This document shows positions 55,764-64,000 of a DNA stretch of 64,000 nt, in pieces. Source of the DNA: an uncultured Stenotrophomonas sp. (GTDB lineage Bacteria; Pseudomonadota; Gammaproteobacteria; Xanthomonadales; Xanthomonadaceae). The stretch lies in contig CAJYNG010000013.1 of the NCBI GenBank assembly GCA_913775725.1, positions 124,001 through 188,000 on the forward strand. The letters run 5' to 3'. The notes beneath the pieces are model-generated. The model was not told the DNA's origin. It was given only the letters and a program-made list of their open reading frames with translations, and did not search any database. Numbering within the stretch: position 1 is the stretch's first letter; each line of letters starts with the position of its first letter. Both the position numbers and the translations under genes were made by a program.

Positions 55764-56549
55764 TCAGCGCTTGGCCGACAGCTTTTCCAGCGCCGCGCGC
55801 AGCTGCGCCGGAGGCAGGTAACCGCCCAGCTGGGTGCCATCCGGCGCGAAGATCGCCGGCGTGCCGTTCACGCCCAGCTGTTGGCCCAGGGCGTACTGCA
55901 TCGCCACCGGGTTGGTGCAGTTCTTGGCCGGTACGCTGCCACCGCGCTTGGCATTGGTCAGCGCCTGGCGACGATCCGCCGCACACCAGACCGAGATCAT
56001 GTCGGTGTAATCCTTGCTGCCCAGGCCCATGCGCGGGAATGCCAGGTACTCGACGCTGATGCCGTTGCGGTTGAGCTCGGCGATGTCCTGGTGCAGCTTG
56101 CGGCAGTAACCGCACTCGATGTCGGTGAACACGCTGATGGTGTACTTCGCGTTCGGCGCGGCGAACACGATGCGGTCGCCGTGGTTGGCCTTGGCCAGCA
56201 GGTCGCGGCGGTAGCCCAGCAGGCCCTCGCTGTTGGCCGGGCCCTTGGCACGGGTGTCGTAGGGCTGCGACTGGAACAGGTAGCGGCCATCATCGGACAC
56301 GTACAGCAGCTGGCCGGAAACGACGACCTCGCGGAAGCCGGGGAACGGTGCAGCACCGATGTAATCCACCTGGAAGCCGGGATTGAGCGCGGTCAGCGCG
56401 GCGCGCACGGCCTGGTCGGCCGAAGCGTTGGCGGCCGGACCGGCCTTGGCCGCAGCAGCGGCGGGTGCCTTGGCGGCCGGCGGAGCCGGCTGGGCGCAGG
56501 CAGTCAGGCTGAGCGCACCGAACACGGCGGCGATGGCAAATCGGAGCAT
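55764..56549 (-). CDS. dsbC: DsbC-type thiol:disulfide interchange protein
   Basis: A 261-residue periplasmic disulfide isomerase. The N-terminal signal ends in a lipobox-like LTAC (Cys18), so it may be lipidated, unlike E. coli DsbC. A short Ala/Pro-rich linker, a dimerisation domain (about 45-110) and a thioredoxin-fold domain follow, with CGYC at 146-149 and the cis-Pro loop GTPAIF. A second Cys pair (VWCAADRR, KNCTN) fits the structural disulfide. I chose the ATG at 56549. Together with Xps it may help fold disulfide-bonded exported proteins. Confidence 0.9.
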   Translation of the reverse strand: MLRFAIAAVFGALSLTACAQPAPPAAKAPAAAAAKAGPAANASADQAVRAALTALNPGFQVDYIGAAPFPGFREVVVSGQLLYVSDDGRYLFQSQPYDTRAKGPANSEGLLGYRRDLLAKANHGDRIVFAAPNAKYTISVFTDIECGYCRKLHQDIAELNRNGISVEYLAFPRMGLGSKDYTDMISVWCAADRRQALTNAKRGGSVPAKNCTNPVAMQYALGQQLGVNGTPAIFAPDGTQLGGYLPPAQLRAALEKLSAKR

Positions 56550-56648
56550 GGAGCGTTCCGCGGCAGAAGAAGACTCCGGATTCTGACACAGCCACCGCAA
56601 CCGGTTCGCGACGACGCGCACGGCGCAAGGCAGGGTTCAGGCCCTCGC

Positions 56649-57626
56649 TCAGCCGCGTGGATGATGCCGGGCGTGCAGCTTCTGCAGGTGTTCGCGGGCC
56701 ACCAGGGTGTAGATCTGGGTGGTCGACAGCGAGCTGTGGCCGAGCAGCATCTGCAGCGCGCGCAGGTCGGCGCCGCGGTTGAGCAGATGCGTGGCGAAGC
56801 TGTGGCGCAGGCCATGCGGGCTGATCCGCACCGGGTCGATGCCGGCCACCTGCGCGTGGCGTTTGACCAGGTGCCAGAACGCCTGCCGGGTCAGCGCATG
56901 CAGCGTCGGCTCGACAAACAATGGGGTCTGCCCATCCGCCAGGGCATGCACCTTGCCCTTGCCGACCAGCAGCGGGCGCGATGCCTGTAGATAGCACTCC
57001 AGCCAGTGCTGCGACTCCTCACCCAGCGGCACCAGCCGTTCCTTGCTGCCCTTGCCGGTGACCCGCAGCACACCCTGGCGCAGGTTGACCGCGGTGGCCG
57101 GCAGCAGCACCAGCTCGCTCACACGCAGACCGGCCGCGTACATCAGCTCCAGCATGGCGCGGTCGCGCAGGCCCAACGGGCTGTCAATGTCCGGGGCCGC
57201 CAGCAGCGCATCGATCTGGCTTTCGGCCAGCGCCTTGGGCAACAGACGTGGCAGCTTCGGCGGGTCCAGCAGCGCGCTGGGGTCCTCGCTGCGTTCGCCA
57301 CGGCGCACGCCATCGGCGAAAAACGCCCGCAGCGCCGACAGCAACCGCGCATTGCTGCGCGGCGACCAGCCATGCCGGGTGCGCCAGGCCAGATAGTCGA
57401 ACAAGCCCGGGCGCTCGACGCCGGCCAGGCCGCCGTCGCGCCCATCCATCCAGCGCGCCAGCCCTTCCAGGTCACGCCGGTAGCTGTCGAGGGTGGCGCG
57501 GGCCAGACCGTTCTCGGCCCAGATCGCATCGAGGAAGCGCTGGATGCGCACGCTGTCGTCGGCGCGCAGTTCGGGCAGTTGCTGGACCAGCTGGCGGCGT
57601 TCGGCGGGGGTGGAAACAAGGGCCAT
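56649..57626 (-). CDS. xerD: Tyrosine recombinase XerD
   Basis: Site-specific recombinase that resolves chromosome dimers at dif with XerC and FtsK. 325 residues. The catalytic set is R168 (GLRVSEL), K192, H271 and R274 ([13 protein letters not shown]), H297 (LLGHSSL) and nucleophile Y306 (QIYTLV). The N-terminal SAM-like domain is about 25-115. I choose XerD over XerC from the overall pattern, [13 protein letters not shown] and the dsbC neighbour (an order seen in E. coli); I cannot rule out XerC. ATG at 57626. It is divergent from the RDD gene, 56 bases away. Confidence 0.9.
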   Translation of the reverse strand: MALVSTPAERRQLVQQLPELRADDSVRIQRFLDAIWAENGLARATLDSYRRDLEGLARWMDGRDGGLAGVERPGLFDYLAWRTRHGWSPRSNARLLSALRAFFADGVRRGERSEDPSALLDPPKLPRLLPKALAESQIDALLAAPDIDSPLGLRDRAMLELMYAAGLRVSELVLLPATAVNLRQGVLRVTGKGSKERLVPLGEESQHWLECYLQASRPLLVGKGKVHALADGQTPLFVEPTLHALTRQAFWHLVKRHAQVAGIDPVRISPHGLRHSFATHLLNRGADLRALQMLLGHSSLSTTQIYTLVAREHLQKLHARHHPRG

Positions 57627-57682
57627 GCGTGCAGGATACGAGGGCCACTGCGGGCACGGCCAGCTTTGCGTATGCTCGGCGC

Positions 57683-58174
57683 ATGTCCCGCCCTGCCACC
57701 GACACGGCCCCTGCGGCCGCCAGCGAACTGCTCCGCCCGCGCGCGCTGCTGCTGTGGCGCCTGCTGGCAATGGTCTACGACGCATTGCCGGTGCTGGCGC
57801 TGTGGATGCTCGCCGGCACACTGTTCACCCTCGCCTACACCATCAGCGGCCACGCGCAACGCGAGAACATCGCGCCGTTCAGTGCCTGGCAGTGGCTGCT
57901 GTGGGCGGTGTGCTGGGCGATCACGGGGTGGTACGCGACGGCAAGCTGGCGCCGTGGTGGGCAGACGCTGGGCATGCGGCCGTGGCGGCTGAAACTGCAC
58001 GCCAGCGATGGCGCACCGCTGCGGCGTAGCCAGTTGTGGCTGCGTTTCGCCGTGGGCACGCTGTCCCTGCTGCTGGGTGGGCTGGGGTTCTGGTGGGCGT
58101 GGGTCGATCGCGAACGCCTGACCTGGCACGACCGCGCCAGCGGCACCCGCCTGCTGCGGATGCCGAAACGGTAA
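57683..58174 (+). CDS. RDD-family membrane protein
   Basis: A 163-residue membrane protein with three hydrophobic segments (about 25-60, 72-90 and 118-135). The RDD pattern is [18 protein letters not shown] (the family's R-x-x-x-x-x-D), [19 protein letters not shown] and [14 protein letters not shown]. Function is unknown; RDD proteins have been linked to ion exchange and osmotic stress in some bacteria. It follows the xerD promoter region and stands alone between two minus-strand genes. Confidence 0.85.
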   Translation: MSRPATDTAPAAASELLRPRALLLWRLLAMVYDALPVLALWMLAGTLFTLAYTISGHAQRENIAPFSAWQWLLWAVCWAITGWYATASWRRGGQTLGMRPWRLKLHASDGAPLRRSQLWLRFAVGTLSLLLGGLGFWWAWVDRERLTWHDRASGTRLLRMPKR

Positions 58175-58184
58175 GGCGCTGCCT

Positions 58185-58253
58185 GTAGAGCCGAGCCCGT
58201 GCTCGGCTGCTTTCCGCACTGTACGCGACAGCCGAGCACAGGCTCGGCGCTAC
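58185..58253. repeat. SMAG repeat pair (inverted)
   Basis: Two GTAG-ended palindromes facing each other: GTAGAGCCGAGCCCGTGC... and ...GCACAGGCTCGGCGCTAC. Between the RDD gene and lptG. The right half has drifted (GGCGC for GGCTC). Confidence 0.8.
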
Positions 58254-58264
58254 AACAACCAGAA

Positions 58265-59371
58265 TCAGCCCGACTTGCGCCGGAACAGCAGTCCTGACAC
58301 CGCCAGCATCACGATCGGCGGCAACGCGTAGGCGATGCGGTAATCGAACTTCAACGCACCGGCCATGCGGCCGAAGAACAGCTGCAGCAGCCAGAAGCCC
58401 AGCGCGAACAGGATGCCCAGGAACAGGCGCTTGCCCATGCCGCCGCTGCGCAGCGAACCGAACGCGAACGGCACCGCCGCCAGGCACAGCGCCAGCACGT
58501 TCACCGGGTAGAACCAGCGGCTCCAGTACACATCCTCGAAATCGCGCGCATCCAGCCCGTTGCGCTGACGATAGGCGATGCTGGTGCTGAGTTCGGCCAC
58601 ACTGAGGTTGCGCGGCTTGGCGATGCCGGTGGCCAATGCGGCCGCATCCAGCTTCGAATTCCACGGTTCACGTGCAATTTCCTCGCGGGTTGCCGAGCGC
58701 TCGCCGAAGGTGTCGCGGCGGACCCCGGTCAGCACCCAGCCGTCCTTGTCGTGCTCGGCGGTGTCGGCATGGGTCAACGAGGCAATCTTGCCGTCGTCGG
58801 CAATGCGGTACAGGCGCACATCACGCAGGATCAGGCGCGTGCCCTTGTCACCCACCAGCTGCTCCTCGCCGCTCTGCGCATTGAGGAAAGTATCGCCCTC
58901 GCGTGCCCACAGGCCCGAGTAGCGGGTGGTGGAAATGTCCCGCCCCCACTTGGCGCTGGACTTCAGTGCATCGGCGCGGTCCTGACCCCAGGGGCCCAGG
59001 GTCTCGGCGCTGAGCACCATCACCGCGGTCAGCAGCGACAGCGCGATCGCCACCGATACGCTCAGGCGCTTGCGCGACAGGCCCAGCGCGCGCAGTGCGG
59101 TCAGCTCGGACGTGGCAGCCAGCTGGCCCAGGCCCATCAGCGCGCCGATCACCGCAGCGGTGGGGAACATCGTGTAGGCGCGGCGTGGCACCGTGTACAG
59201 CACCCATGCGGCGGCATGGCCCAGGGTGTAGCCGTTCTTGCCGATGTCCTTGAACTCGCCGGAGAACGCCATCACCACGTCCAGGCCGACCAGCACGGCC
59301 CAGGTCAGCAGCACCGTGGTGAACACCGACTGGCCCAGGTACAGATCGAAACGCATCGGGCGCAGCCTCAT
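58265..59371 (-). CDS. lptG: LPS export ABC transporter permease LptG
   Basis: Inner-membrane subunit of the LptB2FGC machine that extracts LPS from the membrane. 368 residues with six helices: three near the N-terminus (VFTTVLLTWAVLVGLDVVMAF, about 15-35; 52-70; 98-118), a periplasmic beta-jellyroll (about 125-270) and three near the C-terminus (278-350). The ATG overlaps the lptF stop (ATGA), as in E. coli. Confidence 0.94.
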   Translation of the reverse strand: MRLRPMRFDLYLGQSVFTTVLLTWAVLVGLDVVMAFSGEFKDIGKNGYTLGHAAAWVLYTVPRRAYTMFPTAAVIGALMGLGQLAATSELTALRALGLSRKRLSVSVAIALSLLTAVMVLSAETLGPWGQDRADALKSSAKWGRDISTTRYSGLWAREGDTFLNAQSGEEQLVGDKGTRLILRDVRLYRIADDGKIASLTHADTAEHDKDGWVLTGVRRDTFGERSATREEIAREPWNSKLDAAALATGIAKPRNLSVAELSTSIAYRQRNGLDARDFEDVYWSRWFYPVNVLALCLAAVPFAFGSLRSGGMGKRLFLGILFALGFWLLQLFFGRMAGALKFDYRIAYALPPIVMLAVSGLLFRRKSG

Positions 59372-60450
59372 GCGCGGGCTCCCTTCGGGCGGCCCAGGCG
59401 GCCATCACGTGCATACATCCAGATCGACAGCGCCAGCAACGGCAGGGTCAACCACCACAGCCCAAGCGCAGAGGGGATCTTGCCGTTGGCGATCCAGCCG
59501 CTGCCGATGAACATCAGGTTGGTGCCGACCATGTAGGCCATCAGCGCCAGCATCATGCGGCCGTAGCGCTGCTGGCGCGGCGAGCTGCGGCCCAGCGGCA
59601 CGGTCAGCAGGGCGAACGCCAGGGCGATCAGCGGCGGCGCCAGGCGGCGGTGCAGCTGCGCCTGCGCCTGCGGACGCTCATCGCCGATCAGGTGCAGGGT
59701 CGGCATCAGTTCCGGGTCATCCTCGGTGCGGGTCTGCGCACCATCGGGCAGCGCCACGTCATTGCGAGCGAAGGTCGCCAGGCGGTAGTCCAGCCCACCG
59801 GCCACCGGCCCTTCCACCTGGTGCCCGTCATCCAGTTCCAGGAAACGCTGGCGGGTGCCCTCGAAGAACATGCGGCCACCATTGGCGGACACCACTTCCA
59901 GGCGGTCATCCTTCTGCCGCTGCAGGAACACCTTGCCCAGCTGGGTGCCATCGGGCGAGATCGAGGACAGATAGACCACGCCGCCATTGGGCAGCGGGGT
60001 GAAGCGGCCCGGCTCCAGGCCGGCCATCAGCACGCTGCGGTTGGCCTCGATGATCATCTGCTCGGCCACCCGGCCGGCCCACGGGCCCAGCCACAGCGAG
60101 CAGGCGCCGACCAGCAGCACCACCGGCACCACCAGCATGAGCAGCGGCCGCAGCAGGCGCCTGGGGCCCACACCAATGGCGGTGATGACCGCCATTTCCG
60201 AGTCGCGGTACAGCCGGGCCACGGCCAGCAGCAGGCCCAGCATCAGTGCCAGCGGCAGGATCAGCGGCAGGTAGGCGATGAACTGCAGGCCCAGCTGGGA
60301 GAACAGCAGCTTGGCAGGCAGGCGCCCGTCGGCGATGTTGCCGAGGATGTCCACCAGCACGCCGCCCACGCTGACCACCAGCAGGACGATCAGGGTAGCC
60401 ATGAAACTCTGGACGAAATCGCCCAGCAGGTATCGGTCGAGCTTCAACAT
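59368..60450 (-). CDS. lptF: LPS export ABC transporter permease LptF
   Basis: Partner of LptG. 360 residues: N-terminal helices ([21 protein letters not shown] and [21 protein letters not shown]), periplasmic jellyroll (about 125-260), and C-terminal helices ([47 protein letters not shown]). [12 protein letters not shown] is the usual N-terminus. I chose the ATG at 60450; the longer frame is not protein-like. It is divergent from pepA, the conserved gammaproteobacterial layout. The 104-base gap carries a 7-bp stem (60489-60510) and must hold both promoters. Confidence 0.95.
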   Translation of the reverse strand: MLKLDRYLLGDFVQSFMATLIVLLVVSVGGVLVDILGNIADGRLPAKLLFSQLGLQFIAYLPLILPLALMLGLLLAVARLYRDSEMAVITAIGVGPRRLLRPLLMLVVPVVLLVGACSLWLGPWAGRVAEQMIIEANRSVLMAGLEPGRFTPLPNGGVVYLSSISPDGTQLGKVFLQRQKDDRLEVVSANGGRMFFEGTRQRFLELDDGHQVEGPVAGGLDYRLATFARNDVALPDGAQTRTEDDPELMPTLHLIGDERPQAQAQLHRRLAPPLIALAFALLTVPLGRSSPRQQRYGRMMLALMAYMVGTNLMFIGSGWIANGKIPSALGLWWLTLPLLALSIWMYARDGRLGRPKGARA

Positions 60451-60554
60451 GGGGCGGTGGTTTAAACTCTGGGGTTCGTTCGCGGTGCCGCCCAGTCTAC
60501 TGTCTGGGCGTAAACGGCCTGCGATTGTACGGACTCGCCAATGGAATCTGCTCA

Positions 60555-62039
60555 ATGGCCCTCGAATTCACCCTGAACCACGTTGCTCCGGCCGCCGCCA
60601 CCGTTGATTGCCTGGTGGTCGGCGCGTATGCCGACCATACCCTGACCGCGGCCGCACAGGCCCTGGACGCCGCCAGTGGTGGCCGCCTGGCCGCCCTCGC
60701 CCAGCGCGGCGACCTGTCCGGCAAGACCGGCGCGACCACCCTGCTGCACGACCTGCCGGGCGTGACCGCCCCGCGCGTGCTGGTGGTTGGCCTCGGCGAA
60801 GTCGCCCGTTTCGGCGTGCCGCAGTACCTGAAGGCCGTCGGCGACGCCGTGCGCGCGCTGAAGGCCGGTGCTGCCCGCAGCGCACTGTTCACCCTGTCCG
60901 AAGTGACGGTGAAGGACCGCGACGCGGCCTGGGCGATCCGCCAGGCGGTGATCGCCGCCGATCACGCCGCCTACCGCTACACCGCCACCCTGGGCAAGAA
61001 GAAGGCCGACGACGCCGGCCTGGCCCAGCTGGCCATCGCCGGTGACGACGCGCAGGCCCTGGCCCTGGCCCAGGGCCAGGCCATCGCCGCCGGTGTCGAG
61101 TTCGCCCGCGAGCTGGGCAACCTGCCGCCGAACTACTGCACCCCGGCCTACCTGGCCGAGGTGGGTGTGAAGTTCGCCGGCGAGCATGAAGGTGCCGAGG
61201 CCGAGATCCTCGACGAGCACCAGATGGAAGCGCTGGGCATGGGCTCGCTGCTGGCCGTGGCCCGCGGTTCGGCCAACCGCCCGCGTCTGGTCGTGCTGAA
61301 GTGGACCGGTGCCGGCGACGCCAAGCCGTACGTGCTGGTCGGCAAGGGCATCACCTTCGACACCGGTGGCGTCAACCTGAAGACCCAGGGCGGCATCGAA
61401 GAGATGAAGTACGACATGTGCGGTGGCGCCAACGTCATCGGCACCTTCGTTGCTGCGGTCAAGGCCAAGCTGCCGCTGAACCTGGTGGTGGTGGTGCCGG
61501 CGGTGGAAAACGCCATCGACGGCAACGCCTACCGCCCGTCCGACGTGATCACCTCGATGTCGGGCAAGACCATCGAAGTGGGCAACACCGACGCCGAAGG
61601 CCGCCTGATCCTGTGCGATGCGCTGACCTACGCGCAGCGATTCGAGCCGACCGCGCTGATCGACGTTGCCACCCTGACCGGTGCCTGCATGGTCGCCCTC
61701 GGCCACCAGACCGCCGGCCTGATGAGCAAGCACGACGACCTGGCCAACGAGCTGCTGGCCGCCGGCGAACACGTGTTCGACCGCGCCTGGCGCCTGCCGC
61801 TGTGGGACGAATACCAGCCGATGCTGGATTCGAGCTTCGCCGACGTCTACAACATTGGCGGCCGCTGGGCCGGCGCGATCACCGCTGGCTGCTTCCTGTC
61901 GCGCTTCGCCGAAGGCCAGCGCTGGGCCCACCTGGACATCGCCGGCGTGGCCAGCGATGAAGGCAAGCGTGGCATGGCCACCGGCCGTCCGGTCGGCCTG
62001 CTGAGCCAGTGGCTGCTGGACCAGGTCGCCCGCGCCTGA
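60555..62039 (+). CDS. pepA: Cytosol aminopeptidase PepA
   Basis: Dizinc/dimanganese M17 leucyl aminopeptidase, 494 residues. The catalytic region starts [21 protein letters not shown] (about 257-277), with metal ligands in the Lys/Asp cluster, followed by [13 protein letters not shown] and the signature NTDAEGR at about 344-350. In E. coli, PepA also binds DNA as an accessory factor for Xer recombination and the carAB promoter; xerD is 3 kb away here. The start is ATG at 60555 ([12 protein letters not shown]). Confidence 0.96.
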   Translation: MALEFTLNHVAPAAATVDCLVVGAYADHTLTAAAQALDAASGGRLAALAQRGDLSGKTGATTLLHDLPGVTAPRVLVVGLGEVARFGVPQYLKAVGDAVRALKAGAARSALFTLSEVTVKDRDAAWAIRQAVIAADHAAYRYTATLGKKKADDAGLAQLAIAGDDAQALALAQGQAIAAGVEFARELGNLPPNYCTPAYLAEVGVKFAGEHEGAEAEILDEHQMEALGMGSLLAVARGSANRPRLVVLKWTGAGDAKPYVLVGKGITFDTGGVNLKTQGGIEEMKYDMCGGANVIGTFVAAVKAKLPLNLVVVVPAVENAIDGNAYRPSDVITSMSGKTIEVGNTDAEGRLILCDALTYAQRFEPTALIDVATLTGACMVALGHQTAGLMSKHDDLANELLAAGEHVFDRAWRLPLWDEYQPMLDSSFADVYNIGGRWAGAITAGCFLSRFAEGQRWAHLDIAGVASDEGKRGMATGRPVGLLSQWLLDQVARA

Positions 62040-62135
62040 TGCCGTACCTGCCCCTGGCCGGCGCCTGCCGGCCGGGGCATCCTCCGGCCTGCCCCCGCCC
62101 GGCATGCCGGGCCCCTGCCCGACCCGGACCCTGCC

Positions 62136-62561
62136 ATGCCCCGCGCTGATTTCTACCTGATCGCCAAGCCCCGCTTCCTGACCGAGCCTCTGCGCCTGGT
62201 CTGCGAGCTGGCGCGCAAGGCCAACGACGCCGGGCTGTTCACCCTGGTACTGGCCCGCGACCAGGCCCAGGCCGAGGAACTGGACGAACTTCTCTGGTCA
62301 TTCGACGACGATGCCTACATTCCGCACCAGATCGTGGGTGAGGATGTCGACGAGGAAGAAGCGCTGGTGCTGATCGCCCCGCCGGGCGGTGACGCGCCCG
62401 TACGGCCGCTGGTGATCAACCTGCGCGACGAACCCTGGCTCGGCCAGTGCGAACGCGTGCTGGAAGTGGTACCGGCCGACCCGGAAGCGCGCGAACCGCT
62501 GCGCGAACGCTGGCGCCAGTACAAGACCGCCGGTTACGACCTGAACAAGCACGACATGTAA
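62136..62561 (+). CDS. holC: DNA polymerase III chi subunit HolC
   Basis: A 141-residue clamp-loader accessory protein that links the replisome to SSB. The N-terminal ADFYLIAKPRF and C-terminal RWRQYKTAGYDLNKHD fit the family (E. coli chi is 147 residues). Between pepA and valS, the same order as in E. coli, in a likely pepA-holC-valS group. Confidence 0.93.
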   Translation: MPRADFYLIAKPRFLTEPLRLVCELARKANDAGLFTLVLARDQAQAEELDELLWSFDDDAYIPHQIVGEDVDEEEALVLIAPPGGDAPVRPLVINLRDEPWLGQCERVLEVVPADPEAREPLRERWRQYKTAGYDLNKHDM

Positions 62562-62580
62562 GCCCAGCGAGGCCCCCTTG

Positions 62581-62772
62581 ATGCGCCTGTTGATCGCCCT
62601 GATTCTTCCCTGGCTGTCCTTTTTCACCATCGGCCGACCGCTGGCCGGCATCGTCTGCCTGATCCTGCAGATCACCCTGATCGGCTGGCTGCCCGCCGCC
62701 ATCTGGGCCGCCTACGCGGTCAGCCAGTACCACACCGACCAGAAGATCCGGCGCGCCCTCGGGTCGCGCTGA
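62581..62772 (+). CDS. Small YqaE/Pmp3-like membrane protein
   Basis: A 63-residue protein with two hydrophobic helices (LLIALILPWLSFFTIGR and GIVCLILQITLIGWLPAAIWAAYAV), separated by a short turn and ending in a charged tail (HTDQKIRRALGSR). This is the shape of Pmp3/UPF0057 stress-response proteins. The ATG at 62581 directly follows a TTG that could extend it by one residue. It sits between holC and valS, 19 bases after holC. Confidence 0.8.
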   Translation: MRLLIALILPWLSFFTIGRPLAGIVCLILQITLIGWLPAAIWAAYAVSQYHTDQKIRRALGSR

Positions 62773-62805
62773 TCTCCCTTCCGCCTTGATTACCGGTTCC
62801 CCCGC

Positions 62806-64000
62806 ATGACCCAACTCGCCTCCAGTTACGACCCGAAGTCCTTCGAGACCGACCTCTACGAGGCCTGGGAGAAGGCCGGCCACTTCAAGCCGTCCGGCAC
62901 GGGCGAGCCGTACACCATTCTGCTGCCGCCGCCGAACGTGACCGGCACTCTGCACATGGGCCACGCCTTCCAGCAGACCCTGATGGACGCGCTGGTGCGC
63001 TACCACCGCATGCGCGGCTACGACACGCTGTGGCAGGTCGGTACCGACCACGCCGGCATCGCCACCGAAATGGTGGTCAGCCGCAACCTGGCGCTGGAAG
63101 GCAAGGGCGAGACCCGCGATTCGCTGGGCCGCGAAGGCTTCATCGGCAAGGTCTGGGAATGGAAGCAGCAGTCTGGCGACACCATCGAGCGCCAGATGCG
63201 CCGCCTCGGCACCTCCGCCGACTGGTCGCGCAGCACCTTCACCATGGACCCGCAGCCGTCGGCGGCGGTCAACGAAGCCTTCGTGCGCTGGTACGAACAG
63301 GGCCTGATCTACCGCGGCCAGCGTCTGGTCAACTGGGACCCGGTGCTGAAGACAGCCATTTCCGACCTGGAAGTGGAGAGCGCCGAGGAGGACGGCTTCC
63401 TGTGGTCGATCGCCTACACCCTGGATGACGGCCTGAGCTACGAGCACGTCGAGCGCGATGCCGACGGCGTGGAAACCCTGCGCGAAACCCGCGACTACCT
63501 GGTCGTTGCCACCACCCGCCCGGAAACCCTGCTGGGCGACACTGCGGTGATGGTGCACCCGGAAGACGAGCGCTATGCGCACCTGATCGGCAAGAGCGTG
63601 GTGCTGCCGCTGACCGGCCGCCGCGTGCCGGTGATCGCCGATGATTACGTGGACCGCGCGTTCGGCACCGGCGTGGTCAAGGTCACCCCGGCCCACGATT
63701 TCAACGACTACGAAGTGGGCGTGCGCCACAGCCTGCCGATGATCAACCTGTTCACCCCGGTGGCGGCACTGAATGAAAATGCGCCGGAACGCTTCCAGGG
63801 CCTGGACCGCTACGCCGCGCGCAAGGCCGTGCTGGCCGAGCTGGAAGACCTGGGCATCCTGGTCGAGACCAAGGCGCACAAGCTGCAGGTGCCGCGCGGC
63901 GATCGTACCGGCCAGGTGATCGAGCCGTACCTGACCGACCAGTGGTTCGTGAAGATGGACGACCTGGCCAAGCGCGGCCTGGAACTGGTCGAGGACGGTT
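62806..64000 (+). CDS. valS: Valyl-tRNA synthetase, 5' part
   Basis: Class I synthetase that charges tRNA-Val; about 398 codons of an expected ~940 lie in the window, and the gene runs off the right edge. The HIGH-type motif is HMGH (residues 50-53) in [15 protein letters not shown]. The editing (CP1) domain is entered near residue 190; [17 protein letters not shown] and [17 protein letters not shown] are its active-site motifs. The start [10 protein letters not shown] at 62806 is 33 bases after the Pmp3-like gene. KMSKS lies beyond the window. Confidence 0.95.
   Translation, partial: MTQLASSYDPKSFETDLYEAWEKAGHFKPSGTGEPYTILLPPPNVTGTLHMGHAFQQTLMDALVRYHRMRGYDTLWQVGTDHAGIATEMVVSRNLALEGKGETRDSLGREGFIGKVWEWKQQSGDTIERQMRRLGTSADWSRSTFTMDPQPSAAVNEAFVRWYEQGLIYRGQRLVNWDPVLKTAISDLEVESAEEDGFLWSIAYTLDDGLSYEHVERDADGVETLRETRDYLVVATTRPETLLGDTAVMVHPEDERYAHLIGKSVVLPLTGRRVPVIADDYVDRAFGTGVVKVTPAHDFNDYEVGVRHSLPMINLFTPVAALNENAPERFQGLDRYAARKAVLAELEDLGILVETKAHKLQVPRGDRTGQVIEPYLTDQWFVKMDDLAKRGLELVEDG

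Overview
This 64 kb window is chromosomal DNA from a GC-rich gammaproteobacterium of the Xanthomonadaceae, almost certainly Stenotrophomonas (S. maltophilia complex). Four things point there: a fimbrial operon whose major pilin matches the Smf-1 type, a type II secretion operon in the Xanthomonas xps order (E-F-G-H-I-J-K-L-M-N-D), secreted protease and chitinase genes near it, and many short GTAG-ended palindromes of the SMAG type. I saw no rRNA, tRNA, CRISPR array, insertion sequence or prophage.

Layout. 1-10.3 kb: the end of an unknown gene and a small secreted protein, then (minus strand) glyA, two paralogous membrane proteins, nrdR and ribD. After these come an RcnB-like periplasmic protein, ettA, an NCS2/AzgA-type purine permease and a DUF4434-like lipoprotein. 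10.3-18.6 kb: a four-gene minus-strand operon wecB - bcsB-like - nfrB - nfrA. It resembles the c-di-GMP-controlled N4-receptor glycan (NGR) pathway of E. coli, but carries its own epimerase and a BcsB-like subunit. 18.9-24.8 kb: the smf-1 chaperone/usher operon (pilin, chaperone, usher, tip adhesin) and a divergent orphan pilin-like gene. 24.8-27.8 kb: pncB and two GT2-like genes. 28.4-39.1 kb: the complete Xps type II secretion operon. 39.2-41.1 kb: a secreted subtilisin-like protease. 41.2-48.4 kb: a giant trimeric autotransporter adhesin. 48.8-52.7 kb: purL. 53.5-55.6 kb: a GH18 chitinase. 55.8-64 kb: housekeeping genes (dsbC-type, xerD, an RDD protein, lptG/lptF, pepA, holC, a small Pmp3-like protein and the 5' part of valS).

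The middle 40 kb is a surface and secretion region: an exopolysaccharide, a fimbria, a giant adhesin, and a type II secretion system flanked by a protease and a chitinase that are likely substrates.

The most unusual signal is non-coding. Four copies of a long hairpin element occur as two inverted pairs (27.9-28.3 kb and 52.9-53.3 kb). Each copy has perfect or near-perfect 23-26 bp arms around a core of exactly 52 nt with its own 8-bp inner stem. Arm and inner-stem sequences differ between copies but stay complementary, which is the mark of selection on structure. I do not recognise a named family for it.
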